DNA of 42,821 nucleotides from Welwitschia mirabilis (GCA_051453625.1 JBOZIK010000001.1:72348835-72391655), one strand, 5' to 3'; positions 23,894 through 34,870 are shown, numbered from the stretch's first letter. The notes: generated by a model not told the origin, from the letters alone. Translations and numbers: made by a program.

Positions 23894-23901
23894 TATAAAT
23901 A
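23894..23901 (+). promoter_or_regulatory. TATA box in middle LTR
   Basis: tataaata within ccctataaataacc, about 60 bp after the minisatellite. The aligned position of the 5' LTR lacks it. Confidence 0.5.
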
Positions 23902-24511
23902 ACCACCTTAAGGTTCCTCATTTTGTATCTTTTATGCATAAAATTGCTTGTGACATTAGAGCATTTTGAGTCAGGGATCCATCCTAGTTGTATAGAAGGG
24001 TATTTATTGGTGTTGGAATGTTTCTTATTCATTAAAGAGCTTTTGCTTTGTATGTGGATGTGGACATTTTGATTAATAATATATTAATTAAAGTTTCTTT
24101 CATATTGGTTTCTTCTTATCTTCCTTATAGTTTATGTTAATTACAATTAAGTGATAGTTATTTGTAATTGATATAGATTATAAGGGCGAATCTAAGTGAT
24201 GATATATTGGTTAAATGATTAAATCTTGCATCTAGGTTGCATTCATTTCATTTAAATCTCATCTACATTGTATTTCCATCTTTGCATTCATCTTGCATTA
24301 CTATTCACTTTTTTTTCTTAATTAAAAATAACAAAATATATTCTTAGAGTCATCTTATCACTTCTTACCTAGAATTCCTTTCTACAGTATGACATTTAGG
24401 TTTACTCCTACATGCTAGTGTGTTTTGTGTAGTTTTATTAAGATTCATAGATATAAAAACTAAAGGATTTGTTGGAAGAAAGTACTACATTAATCACACA
24501 TTTACACATTT

Positions 24512-24529
24512 TGATGTCATTTCTAGGAG
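24512..24529 (+). other. Primer-binding site of domain B (tRNA-Asp type)
   Basis: Reads TGATGTCATTTCT where the tRNA-Asp site is TGGCGCCGTTGCC. Most differences are transitions. It sits three bases after the LTR end, exactly as in domain A. Confidence 0.72.
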
Positions 24530-25011
24530 GATTTTAAGAAAGTTTGGAAGGTTGATTCTCACTACTCAAGTAAGTAAATTTATTTTAAAATCTTCACTTG
24601 TATGGTATGTAATATAGTTTTTCTTTTTCTTAAGTTAGTTTGCAGTTTCACTTTCATAGCATAGAATTATTTTTTTAAAATTTCTATTAGTTTTACTTTT
24701 TATTTAAAGTTAGATATTACCATGTTTTTAATAAATTTGATCTACATTTTATGCTTTGTGCAATCTAAGTGAGTATCACATCCATTATTGGTATAGCTTC
24801 CTTATTGAACTTTGTTTAATTTCGAAGGAAGCTTTCTACTTGGGTGTAAATAGGTTTGTTTAACATTTTATGAAAATGTAATGGAATGGTAACATAAAAA
24901 AAGCACCATTGGAAGAAGCAATTTGTTAGCAAACAGATTAAAGAGGGGTTAGTGCATTTTAATTTAAAAACTTGAGATGAAAAAGTTTCATTTCAATTTA
25001 AAATAGAATAA

Positions 25012-26890
25012 GATGACTATTCTACTTTTCATATTTCTAAAGGTAATTTACCTATTTCTGAAAGCAATTTATCTCATAAAACGTCTTCCTCTTTAAATCC
25101 CTATAAAGAGCCTATCTATCAAAGCTTTTTTCCTTCTAAACCCCTAAACATGTCATCCCCTACTTCTACTTCTATCTCTACTAGATTAACTCTTAAGGAC
25201 ATGATAGCTCAAAGAAAAAGAGAGATCTAAAACCCCTTTGACCTACCCAATGAAGATGATGTGGAACTTAAAAACTTATAAGCCTATCCTATCTTCTTAA
25301 GAGATGATGAAGACAACCCTTTTTAAAACTTATATAAAATAGAAAAACTCATTCTTACCTCAGAAAATAGGAAAAATGAGGTAATTAATAGAGCTTACAT
25401 GATCATTTCTCATTTCATCCTTAGAGGCAAAGCTACAAATTAGTTGAAAACTATTCCATATAAAAGCCTTAAGACTGGGAGCGAAGCTTAAGATGCCTTC
25501 ATGAAAAAATAATAAGTGAAGCAACCATGATGAAATGAAAAAAGAAAAGTTATCAAATTTTTACAACCTTATGAGGATTATGCTATTACTTATAAAAGAT
25601 TTTGAATTACTACCTCATCCAATCCTATAGATGAATTTTTAAGAGAAGGACTTGTTAACAATATCTATAGTGAATTGAATAGCCAAATTAAGCAACTAGT
25701 AAATTTTCCATGTGGTAGAAATTTACTTTACTTAATTTTTTTATGCTTAAAGACTCTTAAAAGGATTCACAGAAACAAGTCAAACATGGCCTAAATCAAT
25801 CCTCAAGGAAGGTATATCTATAGGGTAAATGTTAAAAGACATAAAAAAAAGTACAACATAAAGACAAATCTAGCCTTAGTAACATAATTTAAGGTCTTGT
25901 AATACTTTGAAAAATTATACCAAGACCTTAGCTAATGCAAAAATGTTAAATTATTAACTCCAACCTCCAACACCTTACTCTCATTATAAAATATGTGAAG
26001 ATAACTTACATTATACCAAAAATTCTTCTTCCTTATTAATATTTAAAGAAATGATCTATTCAGAAGCTTATGTGTTTAATCAAAGACCTAATAATCAACA
26101 ATTTTAAGCATGAAATTATGAATCATAACTAACTTTAAATCCTTTTTTTAAAAATAGATACAAGAGCTATAATGTTTAGTCCAATAATTTTTAGTCTAAT
26201 AATTTTTTGCCCTATAACTTTATCCTAATAATTATCACATCAACTCTCTTAACTACATCAATAATGATTCCCTTAGACAGTCAATAGAAGAATTGAAGAA
26301 GATGCAAGAAATAACCAACAAAATTTTAGAGAATTAAAATAATAATTTAAACAATTTGATTTACATCCTTTAACAAACCACGTTAGGGAATCAAATACCT
26401 TAAGGATTACTTATCACTTAAACTATACCTAACCTTAATGATGTTAAGTAAGATTGGAAAGTAGTCATAAGAAGTGAATATGATATAGCTCCCTTTGAAG
26501 AAAACTCCACTTCTTATAATAGTGAGAAGGAAGTAAATCATAAAGAATAAATAGAAGTCCTTGATAAACCAAAACTTCCATCAACATGCAACCAAAAATC
26601 TAGCTCATAATAATTGAAGAAAAAGGCTACTACCCCATGAATGAATAGATTGAATAATAATCCAACTTATAACCATTTAAAGGAAATTATAAATGATGTA
26701 AGTAGCAACTTACCATTTTGAAATATCCTTAAAGAAAATTCAAAATACAACAATACATGAAAGAACTTAATGAGAAGAAAGTAAAAAAGGGTAATGCGAT
26801 GTAATGTTTTAATTACCCAGTCTCTTTCTATCTTGATTATGCAAAAGTGTTTTAAGTTTAATGACCTTAGGGTTGCCACCATATGTGTTG
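25012..26890 (+). pseudogene. Gypsy gag remnant (domain B)
   Basis: One plus frame runs from 25012 for about 170 codons with few stops: MSSPTSTSISTRLTLKDMIA, then LPNEDDVELKNL, then INRAYMIISHFILRGKATN, a stop where Trp is expected, LKTIPYKSLKTGSEA and DAFMKK. After a frameshift it continues KFLQPYEDYAITYKRF and IDEFLREGLVNNIYSELNSQ. The order matches the plant Gypsy retrotransposon Gag domain. The later part, with an Asn-rich stretch and SLRQSIEELKKMQEITNKI near 26280-26330, then YNHLKEIINDVSSNLPF near 26680, resembles the linker before protease. Stops fit TGG to TAG and CAA to TAA changes. No CCHC knuckle found. Confidence 0.75.
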
Positions 26891-26915
26891 TTTTGAAATG
26901 AAAGAAAAAGATTAA

Positions 26916-27386
26916 GAAATCCTTTTTAATACAGGAACAAGTGTAAACATCATGACTTTACAAACTTGTAAGAAATTTGAGTCAGAAGGGAGGATTAAAC
27001 CAATAAAAATAGTGTTGAAATTGGAAAATGCAATAACTAGGATACTTATAGAAATGATAAAAGAATTAATCATTCAAATTAAAACAGCATTCTACCCTAT
27101 AAATATGGCCATTATTAAAGTAAAACATAATGGAAAATACCCTTTACTTCTAGGAAGAGATTTTTATAGAACTGCACATTATGTTATTAATACCTACATA
27201 AGAATGATAGACTGTCATGTTGACAATAAGAAGTCTAACATCAGAATGTTTGATGTAGTTGAAAAAGACATGGGAGATAAATTATCTCTTGAGGAATTAG
27301 TAAAACCCTTCATGTTAATACAACATCATCCTTTAGGAGAAAGGATTCTTTCACTACATAACTTCACTTTGTTTGATGATGAGTAA
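26916..27386 (+). pseudogene. Gypsy aspartic protease with NTG active site
   Basis: An open frame of about 157 codons, starting after a stop at 26913. The active-site box at 26928-26951 reads NTGTSVNI where DTGASVN is expected, so the catalytic Asp is Asn (AAT, one G-to-A change from GAT). Downstream come IKPIKIVLKLENAITR, a flap-like region, and YPLLLGRDFYRTAHYVINTY, the second conserved block of plant Gypsy retropepsins. The box and the ATG at 26952 are in one frame, so the ATG is internal, not the true start. It is the longest surviving coding stretch of the array but cannot be an active protease. RT and integrase do not follow; region X does. Confidence 0.88.
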
Positions 27387-27479
27387 GAATATTCCAACAT
27401 TTTGAAAAGTTTAAATTCTCTAATCCATGTAATATCGATAATGAACACTTAATAATTTAAAAAAGTAATATGGAAAAAA

Positions 27480-28510
27480 TAATGAAAAGAAGAGAAATAA
27501 TGAAGAATCCATGAATACTCAGTTAAACTTAATGGAGGATAGATGTATTCCTTCTAATGCAATAATCCAACATTAATAATTTATCCATGTTTCTCCATCC
27601 TTTTTAGTTGTACTTTCATGTACTACCCAAATTTACATCCTTCCCTCTTCTACTAAGTTTAATTTACCTTATGCCTTTAATGAAAAATCCTTTCAAAAGT
27701 ATGAATTAAAACATCTTGGAATTCTAAATTGGGCTAGAGCTTATCTTCCTGATAAGAATCTATGATTAAAATTAAATCTTAGGGAATTTTTTAAGTATGT
27801 TAATCCTACCACAATGATTCATCCTAAGAAGCTTCCTCAAAATTCTTAGATTTATAATAGTACTATAGATGTATTTCATTTCCAATATCAATCTTTATAT
27901 GAAATATATCCTTTAAATTATTTATATTATGAGTTTGATAAGAGATTTTTTTCCATGAAATATATGAATTATTTATCTCTTATATTGCTAATGAATTTAT
28001 GAATTTAAATGATTAATTAGTCATATTATTTATTACCATTTGATTCTTCTAAAAAATGTATTCATACCATTTATAATTTATTAGTTGGTTTTTATATGGT
28101 TTTATCCTTAATTTTTTAGAAAAGTATTAGGCAATGACTATCTCAGAATATCTATCTTCTTAGCATAGGGACAACTGTAAAGAAAAGGAACTACCTTCTA
28201 CTTATAGTAATTGATTTAGTGGATCCTCTATTCCTGATGAGATGTCCAACACTTACCCTTTTGTGATGTGATTATTCAAAGAGTTTCTCTTTCAATTTAG
28301 TTTTTCATGATATAGTATGTTCATGCATTCCAGGATTTGTAATTTATTGGTGATCAATTAGACTTCAAACAATTGAAAGGCATTCAAATGCTTATAAACT
28401 TTCTTTCTAGGAGAGGAAAATGTACCTAATTAAGTTGTTCATATTATATACTTTGTCTCTTCATCAATATCTTTTTTTAAGGCTATAAGTTATTAGTACT
28501 TTAATAAGTG
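27480..28510 (+). pseudogene. Region X, copy B
   Basis: Homologous at DNA level to 22250-23400. Plus-strand pieces include FGILNWARAYLPD near 27720, KLPQNS near 27830 and EYLSSQHRDNCKEKELPSTY near 28150. Frames are broken and I recognise no domain. In domain B it follows protease directly, where RT should be, so a deletion joined protease to region X. Confidence 0.45.
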
Positions 28511-29540
28511 TTTTTTTATATCAAAGTACTTTAATAATCACTCATAATCTATCTTGAGGATTTTTGCACTAGGTGCAAAGTTGCTTAATGGCCTACATCC
28601 TATCTGATAGGTCCTACCCCTTATGATAAAAGTAAGCTTAGTGGTTTAAAAATGAGAATTTCATAATGGGAGGAATCTAAGATAAAACAAACTACACCTT
28701 AAAGTATGTTGTGATTATTACATTATCAAGTATTATTAATTTGTAGCCATATTTTAAGTTGATGTTTTAGACTATAGCTATGATATGTTAATTTTAATTA
28801 GTACATTATCATTTTCATCTAGGTTATTCAAAGATCATATATCTTTAAATGAGAATGAGAGACTATTGGTAAGTGATCAACTTCAAATGGAATATGTTTT
28901 AATGCAATGTATTTATTTCTATTCATTAAGCTAGATAATTTCAAAGTTGTTAATCGTACTTTTTTAGTTAGCATAGGAGCAAAGCATTGGAGAAATAAAT
29001 TTGAAAATTTAAAAAAGATTTAAATATCCTTTTATTTTAAATAAATTATTAAGTTTTAAAAGATTATGATTAAGGATATAATTAGTTTAATATTTGTTTT
29101 CATAATATTTTGAGATTTTTGTGTTTTCCTTTCTTATTTTATGCTTGTGTTTTTTTCTTCTTGGCTTTCTCTTTTTATTTTACATTCCTTGAAACTTAGC
29201 TTATTGCTTTTGATCATCATAAGTAGACTTATGTTAAATTTAGAATGAATTTATATACTTCATAAGAGTGGAATATTTGGAATTATCAAAATATTAGCTT
29301 TAATTAAAATGCATTTGTATATTAAAAATATGTTTTTTCATAAAAATGAAACCATAGTTCTGAATTTAATGCATATATTTCTCATGACATTTAACTAATA
29401 TATCTTTTTCATATGCTAAAATGAGATGCACTCTATGATTAGAAATGTAAGATATTTATATTTAAGTGTTGTTTTTCATCCCTTTTTAACCTGGCTTATT
29501 TATACTCTTTTCTACTTTCTTTATTAGGGATTGACAAATG
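28511..29540 (+). other. 3' internal region of domain B, no gene recognised
   Basis: About 1 kb between region X and the polypurine tract. Slightly higher GC around 28550-28640 (actaggtgcaaagttgctta). No domain or RNA recognised; probably 3' untranslated sequence of the element. Its counterpart in domain A would lie in the 100-N gap. Confidence 0.45.
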
Positions 29541-29555
29541 CTTAGTCGGGGGATA
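29541..29555 (+). other. Gypsy polypurine tract
   Basis: cttagtcgggggata directly before TGTTGCGAGCC, the start of the last LTR. The G-rich run is the usual plus-strand primer in plant Gypsy elements and fixes the orientation. Confidence 0.82.
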
Positions 29556-29982
29556 TGTTGCGAGCCAAATTGGCCATATTTAGCATCATATTTGAAGTGT
29601 GTTTTCAAGTCCTTTTTACAAGTTTAATTCTCAAATGAATTACTTTTGATGTCAATGACCAAATATAAAGAATTAATAATAATTTGAACTAAAACAGAGT
29701 AATTATGAAGAATTTGAGGAAGACATGTGGAAATGACATGTGGCAGTGTTATGTGATACTGACATGTGAAAATAACATATTTTAGTAACATGTGGTAATG
29801 ACATGTAATGGTAACTTATGTCAATGACATGTGATAATAACACATGACAATAACATGTGATAGTGACATGCTAGTGACATTAAAGACACATAGTGATAGC
29901 TTGTTGTTAAAGGAATCATAGTATAAAGGCTAAGTCTTGGACTCATCATGATAAATTCCACCTCATCAAGATGATGTTGCAA
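29556..29982 (+). repeat. Athila-like 3' LTR, truncated (427 bp)
   Basis: Matches the first third of the 5' LTR (19625-20040), then stops at the hairpin element. The rest is not found downstream. It keeps TGTTGCGAGCC where the 5' LTR has TGTTATGACCC, so it is less decayed at its CpG. Confidence 0.82.
29723..29880. repeat. 13-bp minisatellite in 3' LTR
   Basis: About twelve 13-bp units of the acatgtgRYaatg type, more than the eight to nine in the 5' LTR, so unit number has changed since the copies separated. Confidence 0.85.
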
Positions 29983-30468
29983 TATCTTAGATATATATTA
30001 TACATATATATTTATAAGTTGGCTGAGATGAAAAAATCTTTACCACCTTTTAGACAAGGGTATAAGCATTACCCTAAACACATTTTTACCTAGATATTAG
30101 TGTTCATAAGAAACAAATTCAAATTTGTCTTTACCTAAAGTTAACATTGACTTTTGTCATTTAGTCAACGTTGATCATTCATCAGAAGTGAATGCATTGT
30201 TCTCAATCAAAATTTTCCAAGGAAATTTTGGTTGAGAGTAGGAAACTTTTGGTTAAGAATAATGCATTAAATTTTGATGAATTGTTAACATTGGTCAAAT
30301 GATAAAAGTCAACATTAACTTTAGGAAAAGACAAATTTAAATTTATTTCTTATGAACACCAATGTCTAGGAAAAAAGGTACTCATATTAATACTTCTTTC
30401 CTCATCTAGAAGGTCATAGAGATTGATGCATTTTGATCAATTTATATATATAAAATATATCTAAGCTA
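29983..30468. mobile_element. Long hairpin (foldback, MITE-like) element
   Basis: The left arm (about 29983-30218) and the reverse complement of the right arm (about 30238-30468) align along nearly their full length. Shared blocks are cttagatata at the outer ends, gttcataagaaa, aaatttgtctt, cctaaagtta, gttgactttt and aatgcatt. At the centre a near-perfect palindrome of about 36 bp (30200-30237) folds tctcaatcaaaattttcc on its complement. The transcript would be a long imperfect hairpin. There is no coding capacity. It sits where the 3' LTR breaks off. No target duplication is clear beyond TA, so the transposon family is open. Confidence 0.8.
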
Positions 30469-31205
30469 GTGACTTGAGTGAATTATTTATTAAGTCCCTT
30501 ATAAAATTAATTTCATTACTCATATTTGTTTTAATTAAAAACACCATAATGAAAATGTCTTACTCATTATTTATATTCATTTTTATTAAATATGCTTTTT
30601 AAACATATAATATTTTGTAAAATACAATTGCATATGATTTTAGTATGTAATGTTTTTTTTTCATATTAAAATGTAAACATTCTTAAAAAGGAAAAAGATA
30701 TTAATATAAGAAAGGAAGTGCTCATAAATTTATTATAAAGGTCAAATTTCATTTTATTACAATGAAGCTTTTAAACAATAATATAGGCATTTAATTACTA
30801 CAATGAAGGTAACCAAGAGTAATATAGGCATATGACATACATAAATTAGTAATATATTATTGATAAAAATACATAATAATTCATTTTATATCACTTGATA
30901 CCAATGTACACTATACATGAATTGATGCATTATTATAATAAGAATGAATCCTAGACTTCTAGGATTGCTAAACATTGCTCCCCCTTTATCACTTCTCCAA
31001 GTTAAAACCCTTGGGTAACTTTATGTATCTCTGTTTAGAGAATGGATGTAATATCTTCTTTTTAAATGTTGTCAGAATTTCCTCCATTGGACATTGTTGA
31101 TTTACACTATTAACTTGCCATTCTCTATGTTGTTTGACATTGGTTGATTTGCCATTGCTGACTATTAAGTAATATTTAATTTTTTTTGTAACATGTTTAA
31201 AACAC
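30469..31205. other. AT-rich stretch with no gene
   Basis: No coding or structural feature recognised. The minus-strand frame at 30989-31216 has no family resemblance. Confidence 0.5.
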
Positions 31206-31209
31206 CAAT

Positions 31210-31281
31210 GAACCATTGGTGTAATGGTTAAGGTATTTAACCATTAAATAGGAGATTGGGAGTTCGATTCTCAATAGTCTA
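31210..31281 (+). pseudogene. tRNA-like Pol III relic (tRNA pseudogene or SINE head)
   Basis: An A box (TGGTGTAATGG, 31217-31227) and a B box (AGTTCGATTCT, 31261-31271) lie 44 bp apart, as in tRNA genes. The T loop TTCGATT is flanked by GGGAG and CTCAA, which still form three of five pairs. The D arm with GG is present. The anticodon arm (tattt/aaata can pair) does not place T at position 33, and acceptor strands pair poorly in the standard register, so it is not a functional tRNA and no anticodon can be assigned. Either an old tRNA pseudogene or the tRNA-derived head of a SINE. Confidence 0.55.
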
Positions 31282-32459
31282 AAGTATAAAACTTTTACAA
31301 AATTATGCTAATGACTTTCTTAGTCTTACATAAATGCAATTTAGCTGAGCCATTATTTAGCTATTGTCACTCTTTGCAAGCATGCAGTTTAGCTAACTAT
31401 TGCTTAGCCATTAGCCCTATTTTATGCACATTTGAAGTTCTAGTTTTTTTTTCTATTTTGGGCTATTTTATCAATTTTCTTGAGTTTTTTGGGTATTTTT
31501 TGCATTTGTAAGTGCTAACTTAGTTTTTTTAATAATATTTTTATGCACTTTTTTTAAGCATTTTTTATGAATTATAAGCTCATAACATTCTTTTTTTTTT
31601 TCAAGTCAAGTTTGGGATGTATAACAAGATCCACTTAACTTGATTTTTCTCTCACATATAGTATATATTTGTGTTTTGGATAGATTAATCTAAGCTTAGA
31701 ATGTTAAGCAAGATCAACTTATCTTAATTGTAGTAATTTAGATCCTATCATCATATTTTTCTTTTCTCTTTCTCATACCTAAATTTAAATTTTTTTTGTA
31801 ATTAAAATTTAAAACTAGAAATTACTTTCACCACTAAACACATCACATTTTGCACTAATAATAAATTTTAATTGGTGGTGAACATGAGAAGCCTTATGTA
31901 GATAGAGATCTACTCTCTAAGCTTATTGTGTAGTCTTAACTACCTCAACTATGAAGTCTGGGCCATATGGAGAGTTGTGTTTCTCTTAAGAGAAAATGTC
32001 CTGGGCATCTTAAGGTCTAGATTCCCATGTTCATCTAGGTAATTAATACTATATTAGGTGAAGGCTAGAGGCATAGTAATAGGGTCTATCTGGATTTCAT
32101 CACCAAGTCGACAGGGAGTCAAAAGTATAATTAATCTTAAATTTTACTGAGTCTAAGGTATAAGTAGATTGCTAACATTACATTGTACTATTTCTTGAGT
32201 GGGTATGTAGTTGAGGTAACTGAATTTAGCTAATGACTTAAAAGCCCCACCAAGGTAATTCACGTTTTTATCCTTTTACTCCCTTAGGAGACAAGGGTAC
32301 CATTCTTGAAGAGGACATGATCACTACTTAGATCCATGAGCAGATCTTAAAACTAATAAACCTACATTTTCATCACCTAATAATTAAATTAGGCCCCTTT
32401 ACATTTAAATTTGCCTTTTTCAAATTAAGATTTAACAAAGTATCTTGGTTGTTCTTATG
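31282..32459. other. No gene; possible leader or LTR of the second Copia element
   Basis: From 31900 to 32350 GC is higher than usual here (for example gaagtctgggccatatggag) but no frame is convincing. It lies upstream of the Copia gag remnant in the right orientation to be LTR or 5' leader. I could not find the matching second LTR. The frame at 31305-31511 is T-rich noise. Confidence 0.35.
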
Positions 32460-32800
32460 CACATAGGCTTTACATGATTTTGGGGGGATTTGTCTTGATT
32501 GTCATACTTTGTGGTTTGGATAGATCACTCAAATTTTTAAGATTGATTCCTTTTTGTTGTGACTATACCTCTCTATCATGACCTATTTTTTCTTTTATTT
32601 TATTTACATTATGACTTGGATAGATCTTTTAATCTTGTGGATGAGAGTAAGATTCCTTTTTTAGATGACTATACCATTGTCTTCAATTTTCCTCTTTGGG
32701 TTTTTTGATGAGTTTTCTTTGTATGTTGAATAGATCGTATTTTCAGTAGTGAATTTGAGCAAGATCACGCTCAAATTTAACTTTACCTCATAAATTTTCA
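32460..32800. repeat. Imperfect ~105-bp tandem repeat with an outlying copy
   Basis: The phrase tttggatagatc recurs at about 32516, 32616 and 32726, each followed about 20 bases later by an aagat(t/c) phrase. A related unit lies apart at about 31675 (ttttggatagattaatc, then gcaagatcaactt). Units are diverged. They directly precede the Copia gag remnant. Confidence 0.55.
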
Positions 32801-32829
32801 ATCCTTCTCTCTCTCTTTTTAGTATTCAT

Positions 32830-33700
32830 CATGGCTTTGACATCAAAAGGTAGACTCAAGATCTTGTAAAAGAGCTTCATGCCAATATTTACTATTGGAA
32901 TGATATTAAATCTTAGGGTGATCTTATGTGATGATCAGAGTTGGAAGGATTAAAATAAGGATTTTATGTGAATAACATGAATATATGATTTTAATATAGA
33001 TCTGTACAAAATAGAGCATGTTACTATTCCAGATTCCAATGAAGAAAGGCATGTAAATCCACTAATCATAAGATAATACGAAAATTAGTGGCTACTTCAG
33101 ATAAAATATTGGTTGATAGAAGTAAGTCTTATTATACCCACTATGGCACTTTTTGAGATATCTTTTATGTGAAGAATGATATAAACTAATTAATCTTATT
33201 ACAAGCATGAACAACCTTCATTATAAAAGGGGTAAAATGCATCAGTTTGTAGCTCAGATAACAAATATTAAAACAAAGGTTACTAAGATGGATCCAACAC
33301 AAAATTTTGCATAAATTATGTTAACATGGTTGATTACTATTTGGAGGATCCATTTTGTCATAAGCACATTCTATCTCTTTATATAAGTAAGTGGCTACTT
33401 AATATAGACCTTGAGATGCTCAATAAGAATCTTATTACTACAGAAACTCAGTTTAACTTCTAAGACTTCTCGTCCTCTGATGTAGCTTACAAAGTTTTTT
33501 ATTCTCATGGATCTCCTCCTAAACATAAGTAATCTTCTCATAACTCTCATTCATCAAAGACATCACATCATGATAAGGGTAAGGCTCTATAAAAATAGCA
33601 AAAGAATTCTAATTAGACTCCACTGAGTAAGAAGCAAGTTTAACATACTTCTACCGAAAAAAAAAACAAATATCAATTCTCATAATGTGGAAGAAGTGAT
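32830..33700 (+). pseudogene. Second Copia element, gag remnant
   Basis: Plus-strand frames starting with MALTSKGRLKIL at 32831 and later KRGKMHQFVAQITNIKTKV near 33225 resemble Copia Gag: start, then the central helical part. Frames shift repeatedly and stops are frequent. A basic, Ser/His/Lys-rich segment follows near 33520-33600 where the region before the zinc knuckle should be. The call rests mainly on position just upstream of the protease remnant. Confidence 0.5.
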
Positions 33701-33832
33701 CGTACCTTAGACTTCTATTGGATACCTTAGGATATAAAATCTAAAACCCTTGATGCTGATGAAAAGTTTAAGTTAAACATAGTTTTCGGCAATTTTGACA
33801 TTGTGGATATGAGTGAGCACATACCTCATGAT

Positions 33833-34260
33833 GATACTTGGATTCTTGACATAGGTGCTACTTGTCACATGACTTATTGGCATGATTATTTTGATGACTT
33901 TATCAAATTACTAAGTTACATTTATTTTACAAACAAAACTTTAGTTCTAGTAGAAGGCTATGGTTTGATACTCTTAACTTAACATCGCTATCTTCATAGA
34001 CTATTTCTCATGTTCTATATGTACCTTCTTTGAGGTCACATCTTCTATCACTTTCCATCCTAGTGCAAGAATATCACTCAATCTCTATGATGAAGTAGTC
34101 AATGGACATTTTTTATTCCAATTACCAACTAGTTATGAAAGGCTATAAAGATGGAAAGCTTATTTATCTTCAAGATTATGTCAAAAACTGTGAGATTACT
34201 TGCACCACTTTCAAAGATAAAATCTTGAATGCTCAATGTCCTATGGTTGAGGGATAATAT
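33833..34260 (+). pseudogene. Second Copia element, protease and GAG-pre-integrase remnant
   Basis: The plus strand at 33833 reads DTWILDIGATCHMTYWHDYF, the Copia protease active-site region in which the usual DSGA has become DIGA (Ser to Ile, 33848-33859). Downstream come YVPSLRSHLLSLSILVQE near 34015-34070 and VMKGYKDGKLIYLQDY near 34130-34180, the typical block before integrase (GAG-pre-integrase). The frame is partly open but has stops. The core of integrase does not follow; RT N-terminal sequence begins about 300 bp later. Confidence 0.85.
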
Positions 34261-34559
34261 GAAGCCACCATCTTGCTCTAGTTGCTTCTATTAGTATGAC
34301 ATATTTGAAAACTTTAGACATTAAGTAATTTGGTTCTCTTTGCGCTCTTAATCATGGTTCCCATAGCAATTCAGTAGTTTCTCTGATAAAAAAATCTAAG
34401 ACTACCCATAGATGACATCATAGTATTTGGTCATAGTCTAATCTCCAAGATGTATGTCATAATGAAAAGGGTAAATTATAACTAGATATGGCTCACATAC
34501 AACTCATGATAATGATGTTAATGATGTTCATTTGATTTCTAATGGTAAATCAAATTCTT

Positions 34560-34680
34560 TAAAAGATAACATTTTACATTATCAATGGGTCCAAGCCATA
34601 AAATAAGAATACCATACTCTTATAGTAAATGGTACATGGGAGTTCATTCATAAAATTAAGGAACTTATACAACATGAATT
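34560..34680 (+). pseudogene. Second Copia element, RT N-terminal fragment
   Basis: HYQWVQAIK, stop, EYHTLIVNGTWEF matches the start of Copia RT (the W..AM..E...L..N.TWE block). The rest of RT and RNase H is missing. Together with the protease fragment it shows that integrase and most of RT were deleted. Confidence 0.65.
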
Positions 34681-34870
34681 CATTACACTGGTATATCATC
34701 TGATCATAAACCTAACATTTTCTACTCAAACAGAGATACTTGGTTGAAAGAATTTCCAATAACATTTCAATCCAAGATTGAATAGAAAATGAGTTGAATT
34801 AAAATCATTTTCTTTTTATACACCATAGGCTTCATTTGAATTATAAATCTCTAATTCAAGTTACATATAA

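Larger units (their letters stand above)
23561..24508 (+). repeat. Athila-like middle LTR (start lost in gap)
   Basis: Begins inside the LTR, at a position matching 29933 of the 3' LTR and about 19973 of the 5' LTR. Contains the 16-bp minisatellite, a TATA box, and ends ACA at 24508 followed by TTT and a primer-binding site. It can act as 3' LTR of domain A and 5' LTR of domain B. Confidence 0.82.
19625..29982 (+). mobile_element. Athila-like Gypsy array: LTR-internal-LTR-internal-LTR
   Basis: Three related LTRs lie in the same orientation: 19625-20847, 23561-24508 (its start is lost in a gap) and 29556-29982 (truncated). Two internal regions separate them. Both complete 5' junctions carry a tRNA-Asp primer-binding site three bases after an LTR ending in ACA, and the last LTR follows a polypurine tract. 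Domain A (20848-23460) has only an unrecognised coding region. Domain B (24509-29555) has gag, protease and the C-terminal part of the same unrecognised region. Neither shows reverse transcriptase or integrase. tRNA-Asp priming and the protease style suggest the Athila branch of plant Gypsy elements. A three-LTR array usually arises by unequal recombination between neighbouring copies. Confidence 0.85.

Noticed and set aside
21207-28510. Endogenous plant pararetrovirus as source of region X
   Set aside because: No movement protein, coat zinc finger or RT motif was seen, and the region is bounded by LTRs with tRNA-Asp primer sites.
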